In this document: piece after piece, positions 55,213 to 64,000 of the stretch
How positions within the stretch are numbered: position 1 is the first letter of the stretch
Layout: each line of letters opens with the position of its first letter
Origin: Streptomyces spinoverrucosus
GTDB lineage: Bacteria > Actinomycetota > Actinomycetes > Streptomycetales > Streptomycetaceae
Length of the DNA stretch: 64,000 nucleotides
Assembly (NCBI RefSeq): GCF_006539505.1
Contig: NZ_BJND01000008.1
Span: 124,001 to 188,000, forward strand
Direction: 5' to 3'
The notes under the pieces: model-generated
Databases searched by the model: none
What the model saw: the letters and a program-made list of their open reading frames with translations, nothing else
Told to the model about the DNA's origin: nothing
Translations under genes and position numbers: made by a program

Positions 55213-56604
55213 CTACGGCGTCTTGTTCCGCACCGCCGCTGCCGCCTTTCGTGCCGCGACCAGCACCGGATCCCACACCGGTGAGAACGGCGGCGCGTAC
55301 CCCAGGTCCAGCGCCGTCATCTGCTCCACCGTCATCCCGGCCGTGAGCGCCACCGCCGCGATGTCGACCCGCTTGCCCGCCCCCTCCCGGCCGACGATCT
55401 GCACGCCGAGCAGCCGCCCCGTGCGGCGCTCGGCGAGCATCTTCACGGTCATCGGGGAGGCACCGGGGTAGTACCCGGCCCGGCTGGTCGACTCGATGGT
55501 GACCGTCTCGAACCGCAGCCCCGCCCGCCGGGCGTCCTTCTCACGCAGCCCGGTACGGGCGATCTCCAGATCGCACACCTTGCTCACCGCGGTGCCGACC
55601 ACCCCGGGAAACGTCGCGTAACCGCCTCCCGCATTCGTGCCGATGACCTGTCCGTGCTTGTTGGCATGCGTGCCGAGAGCGACATGCCGTTCCCGCCCGG
55701 CGACCAGGTCGAGCACCTCGACGCAGTCACCGCCGGCCCAGATGTTCTCGTGACCGCGTACGCGCATCGCCAGATCGGTGAGCAGCCCGCCGTACTCGCC
55801 GAGGGGCAGCCCCGCCGCCTTGGCGAGCGTCGTCTCGGGGCGTACGCCGATGCCGAGCACGACCACGTCCGCCGGGTACTCGGCGTCGTCCGTGGCCACC
55901 GCCCGCACCTGCCCGTCGTCACCGGTGAGGATCTTGGTGACCTCGGCGTCGTTGACCATGGTGATGCCCATGCCCTCCATGGCCTGGTGCACCAGCCGCC
56001 CCATGTCGGGGTCGAGCGTGGACATCGGTTCCGCGCCCCGGTTGACGACCGTCACCTCGTAGCCGCGGTTGATCAGCGCCTCGGCCATCTCGACGCCGAT
56101 GTACCCCGCCCCGACGACCACCGCACGCCGCCCCCGCGCGCGTGTGAGGGTGTCCAGCAGCTCCTGGCCGTCGTCCAGGGTCTGCACGCCGTGCACGCCG
56201 GGGGCGTCGACGCCGGGCATGTCGGGGCGGATCGGCCGGGCGCCGGTGGCGATCACGAGTTTGTCGTACGACGTCCAGGACTCGGCGCCCGAATCGACGT
56301 CACGCGCGCGTACCCGCGCCCCGTCGACGTCGATCTCCACGACCTCCGTCCGCAGCCGCAGGTCGATGCCCCGCGAACGGTGCTCCTCGGGCGTGCGGGC
56401 GATCAGCTCGTCGCGCTCGGAGACCTCGCCGCCCACCCAGTACGGGATGCCGCACGCGGAGTACGAGGTGAAGTGGCCGCGTTCGAAGGCCACGATCTCC
56501 AGCTCGTCCGGGCCCTTCAGGCGGCGGGCCTGGGACGCCGCGGACATGCCCGCGGCGTCGCCGCCGATCACGACCAGTCGCTCTCTCGTACCGCTCATGC
56601 TCAT
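55213..56604 (-). CDS. FAD/NAD-dependent oxidoreductase, CoA-disulfide reductase-like
   Basis: 463 residues. The N-terminal FAD site is [17 protein letters not shown]; a single redox Cys lies in [17 protein letters not shown], as in CoA-disulfide reductase and NADH oxidase relatives. NAD site: [18 protein letters not shown]; second FAD contact: [15 protein letters not shown]-terminal dimer domain: [16 protein letters not shown]. It would reduce CoA disulfide or a related thiol, or act as NADH oxidase. ATG 56604 or 56598 may be the start; neither has a strong ribosome site. It sits among haem genes, which may be coincidental. Confidence 0.85.
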   Translation of the reverse strand: MSMSGTRERLVVIGGDAAGMSAASQARRLKGPDELEIVAFERGHFTSYSACGIPYWVGGEVSERDELIARTPEEHRSRGIDLRLRTEVVEIDVDGARVRARDVDSGAESWTSYDKLVIATGARPIRPDMPGVDAPGVHGVQTLDDGQELLDTLTRARGRRAVVVGAGYIGVEMAEALINRGYEVTVVNRGAEPMSTLDPDMGRLVHQAMEGMGITMVNDAEVTKILTGDDGQVRAVATDDAEYPADVVVLGIGVRPETTLAKAAGLPLGEYGGLLTDLAMRVRGHENIWAGGDCVEVLDLVAGRERHVALGTHANKHGQVIGTNAGGGYATFPGVVGTAVSKVCDLEIARTGLREKDARRAGLRFETVTIESTSRAGYYPGASPMTVKMLAERRTGRLLGVQIVGREGAGKRVDIAAVALTAGMTVEQMTALDLGYAPPFSPVWDPVLVAARKAAAAVRNKTP

Positions 56605-56631
56605 GCGAACACGCTACGGCTGCGGGGCATT

Positions 56632-57630
56632 TCAGTGCTGCTCGCCCTGCTCCTGCTCCGGTGCCTGCCGGGCCGTCGGCAGCGGTCCCAGCGTGGTCGT
56701 CGCCGGCGCCGTGGCCGGGCGGCGCGCCCGCCGGGGCCGTACGAGACGCAGCCAGACCAGGACGAGCAGCGCCGCCAGCACGGCGAACGGCAGCACCGCG
56801 CCCAGCGCCACGACGATCCAGCGCAGCATGGTCACGAACGCGTCCCAGCCGCCCGCCAGCGCATCCGTGAACCCGGGGTCCTCGTCCTCCTCGACGGTCT
56901 TCTTCACCGGCGTCTCGGACAGCGCGAGGGTGATCGTGGCCAGGCTCGTGCGGTCCTTCAGGGACGCCTGCTGGGCGAGCAGCGCCTCCAGATCGGCCTG
57001 GCGGCTGCTCAGCTCGCCCTCCAGCTCCACCACGTCGCTCAGCCGGGTCGCCTGGTCCATCAGCTCGCGGATCCGGGCGACGCTGGCGCGCTGGGTCTTG
57101 ATGCGGCTCTCCACGTCGACGACCTGGTCGGTGACGTCCGTCGCCTTCGCGGTGCGGTCGAGGAGCTTGCCCGCGCCCTCCAGATCGGCGAGGACGTCCT
57201 CGTACTTGTCGACGGGCACCCGCAGCACGACCTGGGTGCGCTCGTTGCCGCGCTCGTCGCGGGTGGTGTTCTCGCTGCCCACGAAACCGCCCGCGGTCTC
57301 GGTGGTCGTACGGGCCTGGTCCAGGGCCTTGGGCACGTCCTTGACCTGCACGGTCAGGGACGCGGTGCGGATGATGTGGCTCGCGGGGAGCCGGGGCGCG
57401 TCCGGGGCCCGGTCGGCGCCGGACCGGCTGCCGCTGTCGACAGCGCCCTCCTCGGCGCCGGGTGCCACGGCGGCCTGGTCCTGGGCGGCGGCCCCGTCAC
57501 CTGCGGTGGAGGAGGCGGTGTCGGCCCCGCCGCTGCATCCCGTCAGCGCCAGGGCGGCGGCGAGCAGGATCCCGGCCAGGGCCGGAACGGGGCGTGGTGC
57601 GGAGTGTCGTGCGGAGCGTGGTGCGCGCAT
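56632..57630 (-). CDS. DUF4349 lipoprotein
   Basis: 332 residues. Lipoprotein signal [17 protein letters not shown] (Cys near 32), a disordered Ala/Gly/Asp stretch, then the DUF4349 domain ([64 protein letters not shown]) with a central coiled coil ([42 protein letters not shown]). A C-terminal membrane span ([24 protein letters not shown]) precedes a basic tail. It is exported and anchored at both ends. Molecular role unknown to me. Confidence 0.88.
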   Translation of the reverse strand: MRAPRSARHSAPRPVPALAGILLAAALALTGCSGGADTASSTAGDGAAAQDQAAVAPGAEEGAVDSGSRSGADRAPDAPRLPASHIIRTASLTVQVKDVPKALDQARTTTETAGGFVGSENTTRDERGNERTQVVLRVPVDKYEDVLADLEGAGKLLDRTAKATDVTDQVVDVESRIKTQRASVARIRELMDQATRLSDVVELEGELSSRQADLEALLAQQASLKDRTSLATITLALSETPVKKTVEEDEDPGFTDALAGGWDAFVTMLRWIVVALGAVLPFAVLAALLVLVWLRLVRPRRARRPATAPATTTLGPLPTARQAPEQEQGEQH

Positions 57631-57800
57631 GTGGGCGAAACCCCCGAGGGTCGTGACAACTGACGCTCCTACGACGCCGGGGCAGGCCGCGGCGTTGGAC
57701 CCGTGCGGTCCCGATGCGATCCCGATGCGGTCACGGTCGGGACTCGGCGGGCCACGGGGTCCCGCCGGTGACTGTCAGTGGCGTCTGAGAAGGTGGAGCC

Positions 57801-59255
57801 ATGAACGCAGCACGCACGGACGGCGGGCAGGTCGTCGTCATCGGAGCCGGAATCGCCGGGCTGGCCGCCGCCCACCGGCTGCTGGGGCGCGGCGCGCGCG
57901 TGACCGTGCTGGAGGCCTCCGACCGGGTCGGCGGCAAGCTGCTGCCCGGCGAGATCGCGGGCGTGCGCGTGGACCTGGGCGCCGAGTCGATGCTGGCGCG
58001 CAGGCCCGAGGCGGTCACCCTCGCGCGCGAAGTGGGCCTCGAAGCCCGCCTCCAGCCGCCGGCCACCGCGACCGCCTCCCTGTGGACCCGCGGTGCCCTG
58101 CGCCCGATGCCCAAGGGCCACGTCATGGGCGTGCCCGGCACCGCCGCCGCGCTGTCCGGCGTGCTGTCCGAGGAGGGCCTGGCGCGCATCGAGCGCGACG
58201 CCGACCTGCCCCGTACGGAGGTCGGCGACGATGTGGCGGTGGGGGAGTTCGTCGCGGCCCGCCTCGGCCGCGAGGTCGTCGACCGGCTCGTGGAGCCGCT
58301 GCTGGGCGGTGTCTACGCGGGCGACGCGTACCGCATCTCGATGCGCTCGGCCGTCCCCCAGCTGTTCCAGGCCGCCCAAGAGCACGACTCGCTCACCGAG
58401 GCGGTCCGGGAGATCCAGGCCAAGGCAGCGGCGGCCCCGCAGACCGGGCCGGTGTTCATGGGCATCGAAGGCGGCGTCGGCAGCCTGCCGCTCGCCGTCG
58501 CCGAGTCGGTGCGGGCGCGCGGCGGCGAGATCCTCACCGGCGCCCGCGTGACGGAGCTGCGCCGGGAGGGCCGTACGGGCTGGCGGGTTGTGACCGGCGA
58601 CCGGGTCCTGAGCGCCGACGCCGTGATAGTCGCCGCCCCCGCGCCCGCCGCTGCCGAGCTGCTGCGCGCCGAGGCCCCGGCGGCCGCGACCGAGCTGGCC
58701 GCCGTGGAGTACGCGTCGATGGCGCTGGTCACCCTCGCCTACCGCAGGTCCGAGGCGCGCCTGCCCGAGGGCAGCGGCTTCCTGGTGCCCCCGGTCGACG
58801 GGCGGACCATCAAGGCGTCGACGTTCGCCTCCCAGAAGTGGGGCTGGATCGCCGACGAGGACCCGGACCTGATCGTGCTGCGCACCTCCGTCGGGCGGTA
58901 CGGCGAGACGGAGATCCTGCGCCGCGACGACACCGACCTGGTGGCCGTCTCCCGGCGCGACCTCCAAGCGGCCACGGGCCTGGACGCCACGCCCGTCGCC
59001 ACGCGCGTCACCCGCTGGGACTCAGGCCTGCCCCAGTACCCCGTCGGCCACCACGCGCGCGTGGTCCGCATCCGCGAGCACGTCGGCAAGCTGCCGGGCC
59101 TCGCCGTGTGCGGCGCGGTGTACGACGGCGTGGGCATCCCGGCGTGCGTCGCGAGTGCGTACGCGGCGGTGGACCAGATCCACGGCGACCTTCAGGCTGT
59201 GCAGCAGCTCACCGCCCACCCGGTGCAGAGCCTGCACGGCGGAGCGGGAGAATAA
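57801..59255 (+). CDS. hemG: Protoporphyrinogen/coproporphyrinogen oxidase
   Basis: 484 residues of the HemY/CgoX flavoenzyme type. FAD motif [36 protein letters not shown] at the N-terminus; [18 protein letters not shown] and [22 protein letters not shown] in the substrate domain; the C-terminal FAD contact is [27 protein letters not shown]. In actinobacteria this enzyme oxidises coproporphyrinogen III, ahead of HemQ. ATG 57801 has AAGGTGGAG just upstream. It lies 5 bp before hemQ, a clear operon. Confidence 0.93.
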   Translation: MNAARTDGGQVVVIGAGIAGLAAAHRLLGRGARVTVLEASDRVGGKLLPGEIAGVRVDLGAESMLARRPEAVTLAREVGLEARLQPPATATASLWTRGALRPMPKGHVMGVPGTAAALSGVLSEEGLARIERDADLPRTEVGDDVAVGEFVAARLGREVVDRLVEPLLGGVYAGDAYRISMRSAVPQLFQAAQEHDSLTEAVREIQAKAAAAPQTGPVFMGIEGGVGSLPLAVAESVRARGGEILTGARVTELRREGRTGWRVVTGDRVLSADAVIVAAPAPAAAELLRAEAPAAATELAAVEYASMALVTLAYRRSEARLPEGSGFLVPPVDGRTIKASTFASQKWGWIADEDPDLIVLRTSVGRYGETEILRRDDTDLVAVSRRDLQAATGLDATPVATRVTRWDSGLPQYPVGHHARVVRIREHVGKLPGLAVCGAVYDGVGIPACVASAYAAVDQIHGDLQAVQQLTAHPVQSLHGGAGE

Positions 59256-59260
59256 GGGAC

Positions 59261-59992
59261 ATGAGTGACGACGCCTCCACCACCGGCCCTGCTCGGATCC
59301 CGAACAAGGGCAAGCTGGCCAAGGACCTCAACGAGGTCATCCGCTACACCCTGTGGTCCGTGTTCAAGCTGAAGGACGTGCTGCCCGAGGACCGCGCGGG
59401 CTACGCCGAAGAGGTCCAGGAGCTGTTCGACCAGCTCGCCGCCAAGGACGTCACCGTCCGCGGCACCTACGACGTCTCCGGGCTGCGCGCCGACGCCGAC
59501 CTGATGATCTGGTGGCACGCCGAGACCAGCGACCAGCTGCAGGAGGCGTACAACCTCTTCCGCCGCACCAGGCTGGGCCGCTCCCTGGAGCCGGTGTGGT
59601 CGAACATGGCGCTGCACCGCCCCGCCGAGTTCAACCGCAGCCACATCCCGGCGTTCCTCGCCGACGAGACGCCCCGCGCGTACGTCAGCGTCTACCCGTT
59701 CGTGCGCTCCTACGACTGGTACCTGCTGCCGGAGGAGGACCGCCGCCGGATGCTCGCCGACCACGGCAAGATGGCCCGCGGCTACCCGGACGTGCGCGCC
59801 AACACGGTCGCCTCCTTCTCCCTCGGCGACTACGAGTGGCTCCTCGCCTTCGAGGCCGACGAGCTGTACCGCATCGTCGACCTCATGCGCCACCTGCGCG
59901 GCTCGGAGGCCCGGCTGCACGTCCGCGAAGAGGTGCCGTTCTTCACCGGCCGCCGCAAGGAGATCGCGGAACTGGTCGCGGGCCTCGCCTGA
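59261..59992 (+). CDS. hemQ: Coproheme decarboxylase (HemQ/ChdC, chlorite-dismutase fold)
   Basis: 243 residues. The block [24 protein letters not shown] carries the catalytic Tyr, [18 protein letters not shown] the proximal His, and FNRSHIPAF the distal His typical of actinobacterial ChdC. It decarboxylates coproheme to haem b in the coproporphyrin-dependent pathway. ATG 59261 lies 5 bp after hemG, with AAGGG close by. Older labels call the family chlorite dismutase. Convergent with the peptidase gene at 60017. Confidence 0.95.
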   Translation: MSDDASTTGPARIPNKGKLAKDLNEVIRYTLWSVFKLKDVLPEDRAGYAEEVQELFDQLAAKDVTVRGTYDVSGLRADADLMIWWHAETSDQLQEAYNLFRRTRLGRSLEPVWSNMALHRPAEFNRSHIPAFLADETPRAYVSVYPFVRSYDWYLLPEEDRRRMLADHGKMARGYPDVRANTVASFSLGDYEWLLAFEADELYRIVDLMRHLRGSEARLHVREEVPFFTGRRKEIAELVAGLA

Positions 59993-60016
59993 CCTAAGGG
60001 GTACTCCGGCGCCGGA

Positions 60017-61666
60017 TCAGCGAACGCGCGCCGCGGCGTCGCCCTTCCGTGCCGCGTCGCCCTTCCGCGCGGCGGCGTCCGGCTTCGGCTCCGGGCGGGA
60101 TGCGCAGGACGTGTGGCGTGCCGGGAGGCGGCCCTGGAGCAGGTAGGCGTCCACGTGGGCGTTGACGCACAGGTTGGGGCCGGCCGCGATGCCGTGGGTG
60201 CCGGAGTCCCGCTCGGTGACCAGGAGCGAGCCGGACAGCCGACGGTGGAGTTCGAGGGCGCCGTCGTAGGGGGCGGCGGCGTCCCGCTCGGCGGCCAGGA
60301 TCAGCGTCGGCGGCAGCTCGCCCGGCGCGGTCCGCACGTCGAGCGGCCGCTGACGCGGCGCCGGCCAGTACGCGCACGGCAGGTTCAGCCACGCGTTGTT
60401 CCACGTCTCGAACGGCGCCACGCGCGCGAGCCGCGTGTTGTCCCGGTCCCAGACCTCCCACTGCGTCGGCCAGGGCGCGTCGTTGCACTCGACGGCCGTG
60501 TAGACCGCACGGGAGTTCTCCGCCTCCACGGCCGCCTTCTCGCTCGGCGTGGCCAGGTCGGTCAGCGGCTGAGGATCACCCTTCAGATACGCCGACAGCG
60601 CCTCGGCCCGCTGCGGCCAGTAGTCGTCGTTGTAACCGGCGTCCAGAAACGCGCCCTGCAACTGCCCCGGCCCGACCTTCCCGCCCGCCGGTTTCCGGGC
60701 GAGCCGCGCCCGCGCGGTGTCGTAGCTGCGCTGCACCTCCTGAGGCGTGGCGCCCAGCCCGTACACGCCGTGGTGCCTGGCGATCCACTCCTTCATGTCC
60801 GTCCAGCGGCCCTCGAACGCCGCGGACTGGTCGAGGTTGTTGCGGTACCAGATCTGCGCCGGGTCGGGGTTCACCGCCGCGTCGAACACCATCCGCCGTA
60901 CGTGCGAGGGGAACAGCGTCGCGTACAGCGCCCCGAAGTAGGTGCCGTACGAGGCGCCCATGAACGTCAGCTTCACCTCGCCCAGCGCGGCGCGCAGCAC
61001 GTCCAGGTCGCGGGCGTTGTTCAGGGAGTGGTAGTGGCGAAGCGCGCTGCCCGACCGCTGCGCGCACCCGCGCGCGTAGGCCTTCGCCCGCGCGATGCGC
61101 TCCCTCTTGTACGACTCCGAGGGGTGCGTCGGCGCCGACGAGGGGGCCTTGAAGTGCTGCTTGGGGTCCTGGCAGGACAGCGGCGCGGAGGGGCCGACCC
61201 CGCGCGGGGCATAGCCGACCAGGTCGTACGCGGCGGCCAGGCGCTTCCACTCGGGGAGCTTGCCGACCAGCGGGAAGAGGAAACCGGAGGCGCCCGGACC
61301 GCCCGGGTTGTAGACCAGGGCGCCCTGACGGGGCACCCTGCGCTTGCTGTTGTGCGGGTCGCGGTGGGTGGCCGGCACCCGGCTGACGGCGAGCCGGATC
61401 TGCTTGCCGTCGGGCCGCGCGTAGTCGAGCGGGACGGTGACCGTGCCGCACTCCATGTCCTTCGGCAGGTCCTGGTTCTTCGGCAGGTCCTGCGCGTCGG
61501 CGCACCGGCCGAAGTCGATCCCGGCGGCCGCGGCCCGCGCGGCGGCCACGGCGGTGCCGCGCAGCTCGGCCGCCTGCGCCCCGGCTGGTGCGCCGCCGGC
61601 CGGGGCGGCGGCGACGGTGGTCAGGAGCAGGGAACCGGCGGCCGTGTAGAGGGCGGCAGCTTTCAT
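60017..61666 (-). CDS. Secreted alpha/beta-hydrolase, tripeptidyl aminopeptidase (TAP) type
   Basis: 549 residues with a Sec signal (ALYTAAGSLLLTTVAAAPAGGAPAG). The nucleophile is in FMGASYGTYFGALYATLFP; the Asp in LILAAERDAAAPYDGAL and His in SGTHGIAAGPNLCV complete the triad. The oxyanion motif is VYNPGGPGASGF, and the TAP-like C-terminal domain is present. It probably removes short peptides from N-termini outside the cell. The C-terminus repeats RKGDAA. ATG 61666 has GAAGGGA 6 nt upstream. Confidence 0.9.
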   Translation of the reverse strand: MKAAALYTAAGSLLLTTVAAAPAGGAPAGAQAAELRGTAVAAARAAAAGIDFGRCADAQDLPKNQDLPKDMECGTVTVPLDYARPDGKQIRLAVSRVPATHRDPHNSKRRVPRQGALVYNPGGPGASGFLFPLVGKLPEWKRLAAAYDLVGYAPRGVGPSAPLSCQDPKQHFKAPSSAPTHPSESYKRERIARAKAYARGCAQRSGSALRHYHSLNNARDLDVLRAALGEVKLTFMGASYGTYFGALYATLFPSHVRRMVFDAAVNPDPAQIWYRNNLDQSAAFEGRWTDMKEWIARHHGVYGLGATPQEVQRSYDTARARLARKPAGGKVGPGQLQGAFLDAGYNDDYWPQRAEALSAYLKGDPQPLTDLATPSEKAAVEAENSRAVYTAVECNDAPWPTQWEVWDRDNTRLARVAPFETWNNAWLNLPCAYWPAPRQRPLDVRTAPGELPPTLILAAERDAAAPYDGALELHRRLSGSLLVTERDSGTHGIAAGPNLCVNAHVDAYLLQGRLPARHTSCASRPEPKPDAAARKGDAARKGDAAARVR

Positions 61667-61794
61667 CGCGTATCCCTTCGGAGCGCGGCAGCGACAAAAG
61701 GGATGCTTCGTACGATTGTTGGCAAAGGCAAGCACAGGCGGCCGGTGTCGGCCCCAATGCGCCCGTACGCCCGCGCGGACCCTCGGATCTCGTG

Positions 61795-62571
61795 TCAGAC
61801 GCGCCGGTACGGGCCGCGCTGCGCGAAGGCCGCCCGCAGGTCCGGCTCGCCGACCGCGCGGATGCCGCGTACGGCGACCGAGGTGAGGTAGGCGCGGTCG
61901 TCCCCGGTGTCGCCCGCGTGCCGGGCCAGCGCATCCAGCAGGCGCTGCCCGGCCGGGGAGGCCCAGGGTGAGTACGGGAGGGTCTCGATCCGGGCCAGGG
62001 CGAGGCAGCTCAGGCAGAGCACCAGCGGCAGCGCGAACCAGAGGGCGATCAGATGCCGCGGCATCTGGTCCTGAGCCGGCATCAGCAGTGCGGCCACGCC
62101 GAGCGCAAGCACGGTTGCCGCGGCGAGCCGCACCTGACGCACCCCGGCCCCGACGGTGGTCCCCGCCCCGGCCGGCACGGCGAGACCGGCGCTGACGAGC
62201 CGGTCGGCGAGGCCGTGCACCGCGTCGGCGGCGGCCGCCGCGGCCCGTATCGGAGCGATGGGGGACTGGCCCTCCGGCCCGATGGCCCCTATCACCGACC
62301 GCTCGATGTCGTCGCGCCCGCGCGGATCCACGACGGTCGCCCAGCCCGTGTGCGCGAGGAGCAGCCGCCGCTGGCGCGCCATCGACACCAACGTCAGATC
62401 GGCGACCCGCGCCGGACCGCCGGACAGGAACGCGGCCTCGTACAGCGTCAGATCGTGCTTCCCGCCCGTTTCCGTGTCGACGTCCGCGGCCCGTACGGCG
62501 GCCAGGCACAGCCGGGTGCACGCCAGGCCGGCCAGGGCCCAGGCCGGCAGGAGAAGGAGGACCCAGAACAT
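61795..62571 (-). CDS. TIGR04222-type membrane protein
   Basis: 258 residues. A first membrane span (FWVLLLLPAWALAGLACTRLCLAAV) precedes a cytoplasmic domain with LTLYEAAFLSGGPARVADLTLVSMARQRRLLLAHTGW, the hallmark of TIGR04222 proteins. Two further spans follow (LAAATVLALGVAALLMPA and LIALWFALPLVLCLSCLAL), then a short soluble end. Some family members end in a Gly/Cys-rich tail; this one does not (ends AFAQRGPYRRV). It lies 100 bp downstream of the DUF692 gene on the same strand, an arrangement I recall as common in Streptomyces. Function unknown; a partner or substrate-handling role for the DUF692 enzyme is inferred. Confidence 0.85.
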   Translation of the reverse strand: MFWVLLLLPAWALAGLACTRLCLAAVRAADVDTETGGKHDLTLYEAAFLSGGPARVADLTLVSMARQRRLLLAHTGWATVVDPRGRDDIERSVIGAIGPEGQSPIAPIRAAAAAADAVHGLADRLVSAGLAVPAGAGTTVGAGVRQVRLAAATVLALGVAALLMPAQDQMPRHLIALWFALPLVLCLSCLALARIETLPYSPWASPAGQRLLDALARHAGDTGDDRAYLTSVAVRGIRAVGEPDLRAAFAQRGPYRRV

Positions 62572-62671
62572 GCCGTGTTTCTATGCCAACCGACTCGGAA
62601 ACTCCATGCCTTGTTCACATTCCGGGACCGAGCGTTGTCGGCACGTGACGTTCCGCTTGACTGCCTGCCGA

Positions 62672-64000
62672 TCAGCGGCGCAGTAGCACCCGGCGGGCCC
62701 GCGCCATCCGTGAGCGCGGACGCGGTGCCGAACCGGACCGGTCCAGCCACCACTCCCGCAACTCCCGCCGCGCCCGTGCCTCCTGCGGCCGCCCGTCGAG
62801 CAGCAACCGCTCGGCGAAGTCCAGCGCGTCCCGCCGGTAGCCCCCGGTCATCGGGTGCCGCTGGGCGTACGCCAGGAAGGTGGGCCGGTAGGCGGGCCCC
62901 AGGATCACCGGCAACTCCGGGGCGACCTTCGCCACCACATCCGCCCGCTTCCCGGCCAGCGCCCGCGCCTGCACCCCGAGCCGCACCCGGTCGAACCCTT
63001 CGGGGACGGGGGTACCGGCGACCAGCGCGGAGAGCAGCGCGGCCTGGGTGAGGGCGAGGCGCTGACGGGCGGGCTCGTGGGCGGAGGCGTGGTGCGAGGG
63101 GGCGGCAGGCTCGGACGTGGAGTCGGCGGAATCGCGCGCTGTTGCGGGGGCACTGGCGGTGGACCCGGAAGCAACCCGTATCGCCGCCCGGGTCCGACGC
63201 CCCTCCTCCAGCGCGCCCCGAATCTCCGCCAACTCCCGCTCCAACTCCGCCGGTTCGGGGAAGTTCTCGTCCCTCTCCAGCAGGACGCCGGGCGGGGACA
63301 CGCGGGACGCGAGGTCGGTCAGGACGTCGAGGACCGGCCGGGGGACCGGGTGGGCGTGGCTGTCGTGCCAGACGCCGTCGCGTTCGAAGCCGCCCGCGAC
63401 ATGGACGTAGGCGATGGCCTCCAGCGGGAGTTCGGCGAGCGCCTTGGCCGGGTCCTCGCCGCGGTTGACGTGGTTGGTGTGCAGGTTCGCCACGTCGATC
63501 AGGAGCCGTACGCCGGTCCGCTCGGCCAGCTCGTACAGGAACTGTCCCTCGGTCATCTCCTCGCCCGGCCAGGAGATGAGCGCGGCGATGTTCTCCACGG
63601 CGAGCGGCACGGGCAGCGCGTCCTGCGCGATGCGGACGTTCTCGCACAGCACGTCGAGGGCGTCCCGGGTGCGCGGCACGGGCAGCAGGTGCCCGGCCTC
63701 CAGCCGCGGGGACGCCGTGAGCGGACCGCCCGCCCGGACGAACGCGATGTGCTCGGTGACCAGCGGCGAGCCGAGCGCCTCCGCCCGCTCGGCGAGGGCC
63801 GCAAGGCGCGCCGGGTCGGGCCGGTCGGCGCCGCCGAGGCCCAGGGAGACGCCGTGCGGGACGACGGTCACCCCGCGCTCGCGCAGCCGCAGCAGCGAGT
63901 CGGGGAGGTGTCCGGGGCAGACGTTCTCGGCGACGACCTCGACCCAGTCGATGCCCGGCATGCGCTCCACGGCGTCCGCGATCTCCGGCCGCCATCCGAT
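62672..64000 (-). CDS. DUF692/MNIO-family iron oxidase with C-terminal extension (5' end beyond window)
   Basis: The last 442 residues are visible. The DUF692 TIM barrel shows metal ligands in [71 protein letters not shown] and LLERDENFP. Multinuclear non-haem iron oxidases of this family modify Cys or other residues of ribosomal peptides (MbnB, TglH and relatives). After a Ser/Ala/Pro-rich linker there is a C-terminal helical domain ([53 protein letters not shown]) that may act like the partner proteins such enzymes usually need. Substrate not visible here. Confidence 0.9.
   Translation of the reverse strand: MGWRPEIADAVERMPGIDWVEVVAENVCPGHLPDSLLRLRERGVTVVPHGVSLGLGGADRPDPARLAALAERAEALGSPLVTEHIAFVRAGGPLTASPRLEAGHLLPVPRTRDALDVLCENVRIAQDALPVPLAVENIAALISWPGEEMTEGQFLYELAERTGVRLLIDVANLHTNHVNRGEDPAKALAELPLEAIAYVHVAGGFERDGVWHDSHAHPVPRPVLDVLTDLASRVSPPGVLLERDENFPEPAELERELAEIRGALEEGRRTRAAIRVASGSTASAPATARDSADSTSEPAAPSHHASAHEPARQRLALTQAALLSALVAGTPVPEGFDRVRLGVQARALAGKRADVVAKVAPELPVILGPAYRPTFLAYAQRHPMTGGYRRDALDFAERLLLDGRPQEARARRELREWWLDRSGSAPRPRSRMARARRVLLRR

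Noticed and set aside
62572-62671. GGAAT...GTT arrangement on the minus strand upstream of the TIGR04222 gene, like a SigR promoter
   Set aside because: Spacing is about 16 rather than 18-19 bp, and the gene may simply be transcribed from the DUF692 promoter.

Overview
The window is typical high-GC actinobacterial chromosome and almost certainly Streptomyces. Coding is dense with G/C-rich third positions, GTG and TTG starts are frequent, and the gene order from about 12.8 kb onward is one I recall from S. coelicolor around SCO5998-SCO6045 (from memory, not checked). That order is aconitase, ngcEFG, rok7B7, xylFGH, dxs, fadB/fadA, rnd, hemE, hemG/hemQ, then a DUF692 protein. No rRNA, tRNA, CRISPR array or intact insertion sequence was seen.

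Region 1 (1-5.1 kb) is accessory and looks like a defence island. A Ser/Thr kinase (cut by the window edge) is divergent from a 1016-residue SF1 helicase with a C-terminal PLD nuclease domain, followed by a Beta-family protein. Kinase, RNA-helicase-type ATPase and PLD nuclease are the parts of the Mokosh anti-phage system, here arranged with the kinase as a separate divergent gene. Region 2 (5.3-12.8 kb) begins with an XRE-MurA fusion. A patchwork insertion follows: a MarR regulator, a divergent azoreductase/nitroreductase pair with a shared operator, a decayed DUF6368-like gene, a phosphotransferase, a methyltransferase, a small hypothetical protein and a TnsA-like remnant. The promoters of murA and aconitase, which bracket this insertion, carry the same palindromic core.

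Region 3 (12.8-31.3 kb) is central metabolism and polysaccharide use. It holds aconitase with an iron-box-like site, a cellulose-active LPMO with a perfect CebR box, a PhoD phosphatase, a GH92 alpha-mannosidase, the NgcEFG chitobiose/GlcNAc importer with a DasR-like site, the ROK regulator Rok7B7 and the XylFGH importer. Region 4 (31.4-42.7 kb) holds dxs, an APC transporter, an ArnT/PMT-like membrane protein, a small NYN protein, two tandem propeller-like paralogues (the second with a candidate PHO box) and a beta-oxidation fadB/fadA pair. Region 5 (42.8-49.5 kb) is a mannoside locus: LacI regulator, GH2 beta-mannosidase and a divergent sugar ABC operon.

Region 6 (49.5-60 kb) is housekeeping: RNase D, an orphan LuxR-type regulator, DUF3000, and coproporphyrin-pathway haem genes (hemE, hemG/hemY, hemQ) interleaved with a rhomboid protease, a CoA-disulfide-reductase-like flavoprotein and a DUF4349 lipoprotein. 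Region 7 (60-64 kb) has a secreted TAP-type peptidase, a TIGR04222 membrane protein and a DUF692/MNIO oxidase cut by the right edge, a possible peptide-modification system. Perfect or near-perfect inverted repeats end many of the transcription units.
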